This document shows positions 1 to 5,497 of a stretch of 8,462 nt of DNA, piece by piece. Source of the stretch: Candidatus Methanoplasma sp. (GTDB taxonomy: Archaea; Thermoplasmatota; Thermoplasmata; Methanomassiliicoccales; Methanomethylophilaceae). Position 1 is the stretch's first letter. Every line of letters begins with the position of its first letter. The stretch is taken from contig JAIRUV010000091.1 in NCBI GenBank assembly GCA_031254265.1, positions 1 through 8,462 of the forward strand, written 5' to 3'. The position numbers and the translations under genes are program-made. The notes below the pieces were generated by a model. That model had not been told where the DNA came from and did no database searches. It saw only the letters and a list, made by a program, of their open reading frames with translations.

Positions 1-80
1 CTCTTTGTGCGTTCAAAATAGATGTCCATTGTGTATCCGTTGCGCACATCCTTCTCGTCTGCAATGAAAAGCTTTTCCAG
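1..80 (-). CDS. pncB: Nicotinate phosphoribosyltransferase, N-terminal fragment (runs off left edge)
   Basis: Read on the minus strand from position 80, the frame is open to the window edge and gives 26 residues starting (M)EKLFIADEKDV and ending MDIYFERTK. This resembles the start of archaeal nicotinate phosphoribosyltransferases (for Thermoplasma I recall an N-terminus of the form FNTASDEDIKKG followed by DVYFERT). The enzyme joins nicotinate and PRPP to make nicotinate mononucleotide for NAD salvage. No ATG lies ahead of the conserved block; a CTG at 80-78 gives the expected N-terminal length. In-frame GTG (47-45) and ATG (29-27) would cut into the conserved block. The CTG is 4 nt after the enolase stop, so the gene is probably translated as the last visible member of the response regulator-enolase operon. 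Family call from 26 residues only; start codon is inferred. Confidence 0.68.
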   Translation of the reverse strand, partial: MEKLFIADEKDVRNGYTMDIYFERTK

Positions 81-84
81 ACTA

Positions 85-1350
85 TCACGACCTGAATACT
101 TTTTTTCCTGGGAAGACTGCTTTTGCGCCGAGCTCCTCCTCTATCCTCAGGAGCCTGTTGTATTTCGCGGTGCGCTCCCCTCTTGCAGGCGCTCCAGTCT
201 TTATCTCCCCTGCCCCCCATCCGACAGAGAGGTCCGCAATCGTTGTGTCCTCGGACTCTCCCGATCTGTGGGAGACCACAACTCCGTATCCGTTGTCAAA
301 GCTCATATGTGCTGCGTCAGAGGATTCGGTTATCGTGCCTATCTGGTTGACCTTCAGGAGCAATGCATTGGCGGCACCCATCTCTATCCCTTTGCACAGG
401 CGTTTGGTGTTCGTCACGAACAGGTCGTCACCCACGATTTGTACCTTTTTGCCGATCATTGATGTCAGTTGGGCAGTGGTGTCGAAGTCATCCTCGTAGA
501 AAGGGTCCTCTATGCTTATCAGAGGGAATCTGTCGGCCAGGGACGCGTAGTGGTCTGCCAGCTCTTCAGGGGTGAGTTTCATACCGTCCACCTCATATAT
601 TCCGTCGGAATAGAATTCGGAGGATGCGGCATCTATCGCCAGGAAGACCTCGTCACCCGGCGAGTATCCGGATTTCGATATCGCTGTCATTATCGTGTCC
701 AGTGCCTCTTCCACTGTTCCCACCGGAGGTGCGAAGCCGCCTTCGTCGCCTATGTTGACAGCGCCTGCGCCGTATCTATCTTTCAGTATTTTTTTCAGTT
801 CCATGTATATCTCGGACGACATCCTGAGACAATCCGAGAACGACCCGGCGCCTGCGGGGATTATCATGCATTCCTGTACCTTGAGGTCTCCTCCAGCATG
901 TTTTCCTCCGTTGATTATGTTGAACATGGGGACCGGGAGTGTAATATGGTCGTTCCCGACGTGCTCATACACCTCCATTCCCTGCGCATAAGCGCCGGCT
1001 TTGACCGCCGCCAGAGAAACGGCCACGATCGCATTCCCTCCCAATCTTGTCTTGTTGTCTGTGCCGTCCAGGTCGATAAGGGCATAGTCGATGTTCCTTT
1101 GGTCTGACGGATCCATTCCAACCAGTGTTCCGGCTATCTCTTTCTTTATGTTCTCGACGGCATTCAGGACACCTTTTCCCCCGTATCTGTCCCCTCCGTC
1201 CCTGAGTTCATGGGCCTCCCAGGTACCTGTAGATGCTCCCGAAGGAGCTATTGCCGTTATCTTTTTCCCGCCTACAGTGAGTTCCGCCTCCACTGTCGGA
1301 TTCCCTCGGGAATCCAGAACCTCTCTCGCCCATACTTTTTCGATCTTCAT
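85..1350 (-). CDS. eno: Enolase (phosphopyruvate hydratase)
   Basis: Encodes a 421-residue cytosolic enolase, which interconverts 2-phosphoglycerate and phosphoenolpyruvate in glycolysis and gluconeogenesis; the length is normal for the family. Visible signatures are VLDSRGNPTVE (11-21), the mobile loop SGASTG (37-42), INGGKHAGG (146-154), GDEGGFAPP (201-209) with catalytic acid/base Glu203, Mg ligands Asp240, Glu281 (IEDPFYEDDF) and Asp308 (VGDDLFVTN), catalytic Lys333 in LLKVNQIGT, and SHRSGE (360-365). All catalytic and metal residues are present. The ATG at 1350 starts 2 nt after the stop of the response-regulator gene, with a GGTG element about 8 nt upstream, so it is very likely co-transcribed and translationally coupled. 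In many archaea enolase sits beside RNA polymerase subunit and ribosomal protein genes; here that context is absent. Confidence 0.98.
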   Translation of the reverse strand: MKIEKVWAREVLDSRGNPTVEAELTVGGKKITAIAPSGASTGTWEAHELRDGGDRYGGKGVLNAVENIKKEIAGTLVGMDPSDQRNIDYALIDLDGTDNKTRLGGNAIVAVSLAAVKAGAYAQGMEVYEHVGNDHITLPVPMFNIINGGKHAGGDLKVQECMIIPAGAGSFSDCLRMSSEIYMELKKILKDRYGAGAVNIGDEGGFAPPVGTVEEALDTIMTAISKSGYSPGDEVFLAIDAASSEFYSDGIYEVDGMKLTPEELADHYASLADRFPLISIEDPFYEDDFDTTAQLTSMIGKKVQIVGDDLFVTNTKRLCKGIEMGAANALLLKVNQIGTITESSDAAHMSFDNGYGVVVSHRSGESEDTTIADLSVGWGAGEIKTGAPARGERTAKYNRLLRIEEELGAKAVFPGKKVFRS

Positions 1351-1352
1351 GC

Positions 1353-2255
1353 TTAAACACCAGTTGGGTCATGGTATATCATATGATTGAGTAAAATCTC
1401 TTTGTCTTTGTTCGTGAATCCTTTCGGGTCCACTGAAACAAGGAACGTCATGTCCTTTCCGTATTTTTTTGTAACGAGATGGTGTATCGCCGTGAGCGTC
1501 GAATTCATGCCGTTCCTGTTTATGATCTGGCCCAGATCGTCGAATGCGACGACCGGTTTATCGTTGTCCTCGATGAAATTCTCTATTTCGTCGATCATCG
1601 TGCCGAGTCCGTAGATGTTGAAGATCCCCCCGAACGTCCTGACCATCATAGACATGACCGTTACATTGTTGCCGAATCTCTTTGCCGCGGCCTTCTTCTT
1701 ACGGGCGGTCACCAACAGAACATCGCATCCCTCGTCGCTGAACATCGAGATCATCTCATAGATCTCCTCCGGCCCGCTTCTGAACATGATGTATGATTTT
1801 CCGTACAATACCTTTTTCTGCGCCAGGGCATCTCTCGGCATATCCTGGTCGGCCTCGGCCCGCTCCACTGCCGCCGCGGCAGGTGTCTCCCTCGGACCGG
1901 GTTCTGCCGCATGTGCGTTCTCTATGCTTTCCAGAACATCCTGCACGGTGAAGGGCTTTTTGATGCATGCTCTGACCACTGGACTGTCCTGAGGTATCTG
2001 TCTGTTCCAACTCCTTATTACGACAACAGGGGTCTCGATGGGCGGTTCGTTGCTCTGCATCCTGTCCAAAAGCATGAGTCCGCGTCCGTCCTGCATATCC
2101 GCATCCAGAACTATGGTGTCCGGGCGGAATGACTCTATTATGGACAGCGCTCCGTCTGTCGACATCGCGTTACGCACAGAATGACCAGCATCGGAGATGA
2201 CCTCGGTCAGAACCTCTTGTAAGGCAATGTTGTCATCCACGATCAGAATTCTCAT
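1353..2255 (-). CDS. Response regulator with C-terminal DUF835-like domain
   Basis: A 300-residue soluble signalling protein. Residues 1-115 form a receiver domain: ILIVDDN (3-9) supplies the acidic Mg pocket, Asp51 in IVLDADM is the phosphoacceptor, and Lys99/Lys100-Pro101 gives the conserved KP pair. The position of the usual Thr/Ser switch after beta-4 (VVVIRS) appears to be Arg81, followed by Ser82. An Ala/Glu/Pro-rich linker (about 116-146) leads to a domain (about 148-300) resembling archaeal DUF835: a YGKSYIMFRSG start, the VLLVTARK strand, and a VAFDDLGQII strand reminiscent of a degenerate KaiC/RecA-like fold without a Walker A motif. No DNA-binding domain is seen, so output is probably protein-protein. 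The start is supported by AGGAG 8 nt upstream and a TATA box further up. It leads an operon with enolase and nicotinate phosphoribosyltransferase. No histidine kinase is in the window. DUF835 assignment is from memory of the family pattern. Confidence 0.9.
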   Translation of the reverse strand: MRILIVDDNIALQEVLTEVISDAGHSVRNAMSTDGALSIIESFRPDTIVLDADMQDGRGLMLLDRMQSNEPPIETPVVVIRSWNRQIPQDSPVVRACIKKPFTVQDVLESIENAHAAEPGPRETPAAAAVERAEADQDMPRDALAQKKVLYGKSYIMFRSGPEEIYEMISMFSDEGCDVLLVTARKKKAAAKRFGNNVTVMSMMVRTFGGIFNIYGLGTMIDEIENFIEDNDKPVVAFDDLGQIINRNGMNSTLTAIHHLVTKKYGKDMTFLVSVDPKGFTNKDKEILLNHMIYHDPTGV

Positions 2256-2263
2256 TCTTACTA

Positions 2264-2268
2264 CTCCT
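2264..2268 (-). promoter_or_regulatory. Shine-Dalgarno site of the response-regulator gene
   Basis: AGGAG on the minus strand, 8 nt before the ATG at 2255. This fixes the start of the response-regulator gene. Confidence 0.75.
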
Positions 2269-2301
2269 AAAAAGAAGGACAGTACCTAGACCGCCCTTGA
2301 A

Positions 2302-2311
2302 CTATATTAAA
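2302..2311 (-). promoter_or_regulatory. TATA box for the response regulator-enolase operon
   Basis: TTTAATATAG on the minus strand in an otherwise GC-richer stretch. A start site about 25 nt downstream would fall near 2281 and give a leader of about 26 nt containing the AGGAG ribosome site. No other TATA-like element is seen between here and the L40e gene. Confidence 0.65.
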
Positions 2312-2323
2312 CAAATGAACGAG

Positions 2324-2349
2324 GGCCTGCAGCCGATCCAGTGCAGGCC
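2324..2349 (-). terminator. 8-bp hairpin downstream of L40e, possible terminator
   Basis: GGCCTGCA at 2324-2331 and TGCAGGCC at 2342-2349 form a perfect 8-bp stem around a 10-nt loop. It lies 16 nt past the L40e stop and just upstream of the TATA box of the next operon. On the minus strand it is followed by a moderately T-rich run (TCGTTCATTTGTTTAA). It may end L40e transcription, or act as an operator for the downstream promoter; archaea do not require hairpins for termination. Confidence 0.4.
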
Positions 2350-2365
2350 AGACACGGGAACCGTA

Positions 2366-2515
2366 TCACTGTTTCCTACTTTCTTTGGCTTTGGGCCTTA
2401 AGTTGCTGTATCCGCATTTGCGGCATTTCTCTGCCTTTTTAGGATTCGTCGCATAGCAGTTCATGCATACGGATTTCTCAAGGAGCCTGTGCTCAGCCTC
2501 TTTGAAACGTGCCAT
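2366..2515 (-). CDS. rpl40e: Large ribosomal subunit protein eL40 (L40e)
   Basis: A 49-residue gene read from ATG at 2515 to TGA at 2366-2368. The protein begins [10 protein letters not shown] and has the C4 zinc ribbon CMNC (17-20) and CRKC (31-34), followed by [13 protein letters not shown]. These are hallmarks of archaeal L40e, a small zinc-binding protein of the large ribosomal subunit; archaeal homologues are about this long and lack the ubiquitin fusion found in eukaryotes. GAGGAA at 2526-2521 is a good Shine-Dalgarno, and a TATA box lies at 2557-2549. It has its own promoter, diverges from the TetR gene, and is followed by a hairpin, so it is probably monocistronic. Confidence 0.95.
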   Translation of the reverse strand: MARFKEAEHRLLEKSVCMNCYATNPKKAEKCRKCGYSNLRPKAKESRKQ

Positions 2516-2520
2516 TATTA

Positions 2521-2526
2521 TTCCTC
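2521..2526 (-). promoter_or_regulatory. Shine-Dalgarno site of L40e
   Basis: GAGGAA on the minus strand, 5 nt before the ATG at 2515. This supports the short L40e gene as translated. Confidence 0.7.
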
Positions 2527-2548
2527 TGGCAGTCCATTATTGAAGTAT

Positions 2549-2557
2549 TATTTATAG
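2549..2557 (-). promoter_or_regulatory. TATA box of L40e
   Basis: CTATAAATA on the minus strand, preceded by a purine-containing CGAAT that could serve as a BRE. The predicted start site falls near 2528, giving a short leader that just includes the Shine-Dalgarno. Confidence 0.7.
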
Positions 2558-2672
2558 ATTCGTTACCGCGCGTATCAAATCACGAGAGTTCCCGCCCAGA
2601 TGAAATGTGCAGGTCTGGCGTGAGCGTTCACGGTGCCGATGTTCTAGCATAGTATCCAGCGGCAACAAAAAG

Positions 2673-2681
2673 CATATATAA
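2673..2681 (+). promoter_or_regulatory. TATA box of the TetR operon
   Basis: CATATATAA on the plus strand. Its centre is about 33 nt before the ATG at 2710, so transcription should start near 2702 and leave a leader of only 6-8 nt without a Shine-Dalgarno: a nearly leaderless message. Confidence 0.65.
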
Positions 2682-2704
2682 TGAGTATATACTCATTGAG
2701 TATA
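2680..2704 (+). promoter_or_regulatory. Probable TetR operator: 18-bp perfect palindrome plus third half-site
   Basis: Positions 2680-2697 form a perfect palindrome built of AATGAGTAT and its reverse complement. A second direct copy of TGAGTATA follows at 2697-2704 (the first is at 2682-2689), making three half-sites in 25 bp. The element starts at the edge of the TATA box and runs over the predicted transcription start, where a bound repressor would block TBP/TFB or RNA polymerase. Directly ahead of a TetR-family gene, this is the expected architecture for autorepression. Confidence 0.75.
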
Positions 2705-2709
2705 GAGTC

Positions 2710-3300
2710 ATGAATAAAGTATCAGGTAAACGGCAGCTCCAAAAGACAGCGACGAGGGAACACATACTGAACACCGCCTTGGCAGTGTATGCCGAACATG
2801 GTTTCTCCGCATCTACAAATGTCATCGCACAGGAGGCGAGGTTGGCGCACGGCACGGTATTTGTCCATTTCCCGACGCGGGAGGACATGTTGCAACGTAC
2901 ACTCGAGCGGTTCGCCTCTGAGCTTGGAGATAAGCTGCACGAGCTTTCGGAGACAGAGGACGACCTGAAGAACTTCCTGTACACGCACATCGATATTCTG
3001 ACAAAATACGAACATCTTTACAAGAATATCATCACGGAACTGTCATCCCTGCCTCCGGCCGCGACGACATCTCTGATCGCTGTGCAGTCCATCGCCTCCC
3101 ACCATTTCGGGAATGTCATCGCGAACTGTGCCGGAAGATACGCGGTCAAACCCATTCCGCTCCATATGCTGTTCAACATCTGGATGGCCCTGCTGCATTA
3201 TTATCTGCTGAACAGTGAGCTGTTTGCTCCCGGCCGGTCTGTGCTGAACAGCCGCAGGGATGAGCTTGTTAACAGTTATATGGAGCTTATAAGAAACTGA
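2710..3300 (+). CDS. TetR/AcrR-family transcriptional regulator
   Basis: A 196-residue regulator. The N-terminal TetR-type helix-turn-helix covers about residues 14-60: TREHILNTALAVYAEHGF, then STNVIAQEARLAHGTVFVHF, matching the family pattern in which an A-x-x-G-V-S-x-G-T-xx-YHF segment forms the recognition helix; here LAHGTVFVHF is a slight variant. The remaining roughly 130 residues are helical and variable, as expected for the ligand-binding and dimerisation domain, so the ligand cannot be read from sequence. The ATG at 2710 follows the palindromic operator and TATA box directly. It heads a three-gene operon with a zinc-ribbon protein and a CMD-fold protein, its likely targets along with itself. 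In this family ligand binding usually releases the repressor from DNA. Confidence 0.93.
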   Translation: MNKVSGKRQLQKTATREHILNTALAVYAEHGFSASTNVIAQEARLAHGTVFVHFPTREDMLQRTLERFASELGDKLHELSETEDDLKNFLYTHIDILTKYEHLYKNIITELSSLPPAATTSLIAVQSIASHHFGNVIANCAGRYAVKPIPLHMLFNIWMALLHYYLLNSELFAPGRSVLNSRRDELVNSYMELIRN

Positions 3301-3302
3301 AA

Positions 3303-3308
3303 AGAGGA
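3303..3308 (+). promoter_or_regulatory. Shine-Dalgarno site of the zinc-ribbon gene
   Basis: AGAGGA, 6 nt before the ATG at 3315 and within the 14-nt gap after the TetR stop. Supports translation from 3315 in the same transcript. Confidence 0.6.
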
Positions 3309-3314
3309 ACGATC

Positions 3315-3569
3315 ATGAAGAAATGTATAGCATGCGGAATGCCAATGACCTCACGGTCCGAATTCGCTATGGGAGATACGAGCAAAGACTATTGCAGGCA
3401 CTGCATGAGGCCGGACGGCTCGATGCAGTCCTTTGCAGAAAAGCTTACCAGCATGACCGAGTTCATTGTCAGGACACAGGGCCTGGACGCGTCTGTGGCC
3501 GAGAGATCGGCCAAGGCCATGTTGAGGGAACTTCCGGCATGGGAGCATTATTTCGACCATGGGTCTTGA
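3315..3569 (+). CDS. Small putative zinc-ribbon protein
   Basis: An 84-residue protein with a four-cysteine zinc ribbon at the N-terminus: CIAC at 4-7 and CRHC at 27-30, with a GMPM motif after the first pair. This agrees with the bacterial and archaeal 'putative zinc ribbon' family (PF12674), in which the pattern CxSCGMP is typical. The C-terminal part (about 38-84) is predicted helical and has no motif I recognise. It starts 14 nt after the TetR gene and ends where the strong Shine-Dalgarno of the next gene begins, so all three are one operon. Family members often lie beside TetR or MarR regulators and small-molecule enzymes, but I know of no defined activity. It has no transmembrane segment or signal peptide. 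Confidence 0.87.
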   Translation: MKKCIACGMPMTSRSEFAMGDTSKDYCRHCMRPDGSMQSFAEKLTSMTEFIVRTQGLDASVAERSAKAMLRELPAWEHYFDHGS

Positions 3570-3575
3570 AGGAGG
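3569..3575 (+). promoter_or_regulatory. Strong Shine-Dalgarno of the CMD-family gene
   Basis: AAGGAGG, 6 nt before the ATG at 3582, overlapping the last base of the zinc-ribbon stop codon. It is a near-complete anti-16S match and selects 3582 over the out-of-frame ATG at 3586. Confidence 0.8.
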
Positions 3576-3581
3576 AATGAA

Positions 3582-3890
3582 ATGAATGTAAGCAACGCAT
3601 TCGAGATGTTCGCAAAAGAGATCCCCGAGCATCACGGGGCATGGATGGATGCCGTACGCAGGCTTGATGCGGCCGGCGCCCTGGACAAGAAGACAAAGGA
3701 ACTCGCTTATATCGCCGTGCTTGCGGCGGTGCGGCTTGAAAGCGGTCTGCCGTTCCATGTTCAGGCGGCAAGAGCCAACGGGGCTACCCGTGACGAGATC
3801 ATCAGCGCCGTGCTCGTAGGGCTTCCTGCCGTCGGGAACACCGTCATCCAGGCTTTGCCCTCTGTGTTTGGAGCATTGGACGGACGGTGA
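3582..3890 (+). CDS. Carboxymuconolactone decarboxylase-family protein lacking the CxxC cysteines
   Basis: A 102-residue all-helical protein of the CMD/AhpD fold (PF02627). The family signature runs from LDKKTKELAYIAVLAAV (34-50) through FHVQAARANGATRDEIISAV (58-77) to GLPAVGNTVIQAL. In AhpD-like members the motif CExCxxxH carries two redox cysteines and a histidine; here the aligned residues are Leu52-Glu53-Ser54-Gly55, with His59 kept. The whole protein has no cysteine, so a thiol-based alkylhydroperoxidase or disulfide reductase mechanism is excluded. The retained Glu53 and His59 could still support acid-base or decarboxylase-like chemistry, or the protein may be structural; family members usually form oligomers. 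It is the last gene of the TetR operon and ends 17 bp from a convergent gene. Confidence 0.9.
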   Translation: MNVSNAFEMFAKEIPEHHGAWMDAVRRLDAAGALDKKTKELAYIAVLAAVRLESGLPFHVQAARANGATRDEIISAVLVGLPAVGNTVIQALPSVFGALDGR

Positions 3891-3907
3891 TGGGAAGTTT
3901 CCGCTGA

Positions 3908-4861
3908 TCAGATGTCGCGCGGAAAGAATGACCTTTGCTGAATGAAGTCCTTCATAACATTCTCCCTCGACCCCAACATCTCATGGGTGACAAAATCCGG
4001 AGAAAGCTCGTCCACCAGAAGCTTGCATCCGCCGCTTGAGAACGGCCGGTGCTGGTCTATCCTCATCACATGGGGATACGACTTTGCGACCGTCTCCTGC
4101 ATTGTTTCCTCGGGAGGCCTCTCCACGGGCTTGAATGTGTTCCTGTACTCGGCGCTGGTGCTCATATGCAGGTGCACAGTGCCTATGCGCTCTTTCATAT
4201 CGTCGGGATATCCGCCGAATATCTCCATCAGTCTTTCGACGCATGCCCTTTCGTCATAAGCGTCGGGGAGGGTGTTCATCATGTGTCCGGTGTCCAGACA
4301 GAACCCCCAGTTGTCGAATTCCATGTGATCGTCGATGAACCTGTACTCCCAAGGCTCCACCAGCCTCAGGCCGGGCCACCACAGATTCTCGAAGGCCAGT
4401 CTGAAAGGCGGTTCGCCCCCTCTGAACCCGGAGACGGTCATGTTCACCATCTCGCAGAACTCCTTCAGGATCTTCCTGCTGTTCCCTGTCTGTTCCCTCA
4501 GCATCACTTCGTCAAGATTCGTGCTGCCCGCATGGAGGACTCCGTATGCCGGTTCTATCTCGGACGCATATTCGATCGCGGACCTCAGATTATCCACGAT
4601 CTCGTCCCTGTTCCTTCCGTATACGATATGCTTAACGTTCTCCTCATCTAACTCGCCGGCATCCGCCCCGGTCCACACGCTGTACCAGCTGATGGCAAAG
4701 GGAAGATGGACCGATAGCGAGATGCTCCTGTACATCTGCTGGACCCTTTCGAACGACGTGAACAGCTCCACTCCGTCGCATCCTATGTCTTTTAGGCCTG
4801 CTCCGTTCCCGGGGAGGTTTTCAAGAGGTTGATATACAGAGTAGCTCAGGAGGTGCTTCAT
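3908..4861 (-). CDS. TIM-barrel metalloenzyme, AP endonuclease 2 / xylose isomerase-like family
   Basis: A 317-residue protein of the PF01261 fold, which includes endonuclease IV and many sugar epimerases and isomerases. Candidate metal ligands lie at the ends of successive beta-strands: His52 (VHLPF), His110 (VLHAGS), Glu158 (AFENL), Asp190 and His193 (LDTGH), His230 or His232 (VHLHM), Asp269 and His271 (IDQH) and Glu294 (THEM). The D-x2-H, D-x-H and final E spacings mirror the nine trinuclear-zinc ligands of E. coli endonuclease IV, while plain isomerases of the fold usually keep fewer. DNA-repair endonuclease or metal-dependent sugar enzyme are both possible; the rest of the protein is divergent. 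It starts 24 nt after the winged-helix gene and is the last member of the SAM synthetase operon. No strong Shine-Dalgarno precedes the ATG at 4861, suggesting coupling to the upstream gene. Confidence 0.85.
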   Translation of the reverse strand: MKHLLSYSVYQPLENLPGNGAGLKDIGCDGVELFTSFERVQQMYRSISLSVHLPFAISWYSVWTGADAGELDEENVKHIVYGRNRDEIVDNLRSAIEYASEIEPAYGVLHAGSTNLDEVMLREQTGNSRKILKEFCEMVNMTVSGFRGGEPPFRLAFENLWWPGLRLVEPWEYRFIDDHMEFDNWGFCLDTGHMMNTLPDAYDERACVERLMEIFGGYPDDMKERIGTVHLHMSTSAEYRNTFKPVERPPEETMQETVAKSYPHVMRIDQHRPFSSGGCKLLVDELSPDFVTHEMLGSRENVMKDFIQQRSFFPRDI

Positions 4862-4885
4862 TTCTTTACCGGTCGGTGGTACGTT

Positions 4886-5470
4886 TCAGATCAGCTCGAA
4901 GGCCGCATTTATCGCCGCCTCTATCGCAAGGGTCTTTACGTCGGCGCTTCCCACTATTATCACATCGTTCTGTGTTATGCCTGTCTCCTTACGGATCAGG
5001 CAGGCGAGTTCCGGACTCCTCTCATCGATATTCCAGTCCGGAGGTATCATGAGGATCCCGTCCCTTACCACAACGGTCGTGCAGCCTGTCGCCCCAACCT
5101 TTATGCCGGCATCCCTCTGCTGCATGCCGTTGTGTATCTTGTCCGATACGCCCAGGACAAGAACGCTTTGTGTGAACTCACCCACCGTGGATCCGCCAAG
5201 GTCCACATTCACGACCCTTAGGGGTATCTGTTCCAGAAATGCCTGTCCGGCCTTCGTTATGATTATGCCGGTCTGCTTAACAGTTATGAAATTCCACTCC
5301 TTCAGAGTGTCGATGATCCTCCTCATGCTTCCTTCGCCGATGCCGACCATCTCTGCCAGCTTCTTCCTGCCTATCCTTCTGCCGTCAGACAGGAGATGAA
5401 GTGCCCAATATATGCTTGCATCATTGAACCGGAACATTGGCCCGAACTGTGGAACTTCCATTATCTTCAT
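4886..5470 (-). CDS. Winged-helix protein with DUF4443-like C-terminal domain
   Basis: A 194-residue protein. Residues about 15-80 look like a winged helix: NDASIYWALHLLSDGRRIGR, then KKLAEMVGIGEGSMRRIIDTLKEW (helix-turn-helix with recognition helix near 46-58), then a wing ending in ITKAGQAFLE. The remaining 110 residues start with an IPLRVVNVDLGGSTVGE strand and contain VGATGCTTVVVRDGILMIPPD and NDVIIVGSADVKTLAIEAAINAAF. This combination matches what I remember of the archaeal DUF4443 family, probably a ligand-sensing domain; no function is established to my knowledge. It lies between SAM synthetase (27-nt gap) and a TIM-barrel enzyme (24-nt gap), so it may sense a metabolite of that pathway. 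A run of six Gs (5482-5477) preceded by AA forms a rough Shine-Dalgarno for ATG 5470. Confidence 0.82.
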   Translation of the reverse strand: MKIMEVPQFGPMFRFNDASIYWALHLLSDGRRIGRKKLAEMVGIGEGSMRRIIDTLKEWNFITVKQTGIIITKAGQAFLEQIPLRVVNVDLGGSTVGEFTQSVLVLGVSDKIHNGMQQRDAGIKVGATGCTTVVVRDGILMIPPDWNIDERSPELACLIRKETGITQNDVIIVGSADVKTLAIEAAINAAFELI

Positions 5471-5497
5471 CGTATACCCCCCTTTGAGTCGGGAGTG

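Noticed and set aside
22..1107. Plus-strand open frames of 70-212 codons opposite enolase (22-462, 469-1107, 695-991)
   Set aside because: They are antisense shadows of the unmistakable enolase gene, have Cys/Arg/Ser-rich composition, and no ribosome site or family resemblance.
2628..3015. Minus-strand frames of 120 and 97 codons opposite the TetR gene
   Set aside because: They overlap the TetR coding region and its operator; the sense strand has a clear TetR domain and promoter, and the antisense products look like nothing known.
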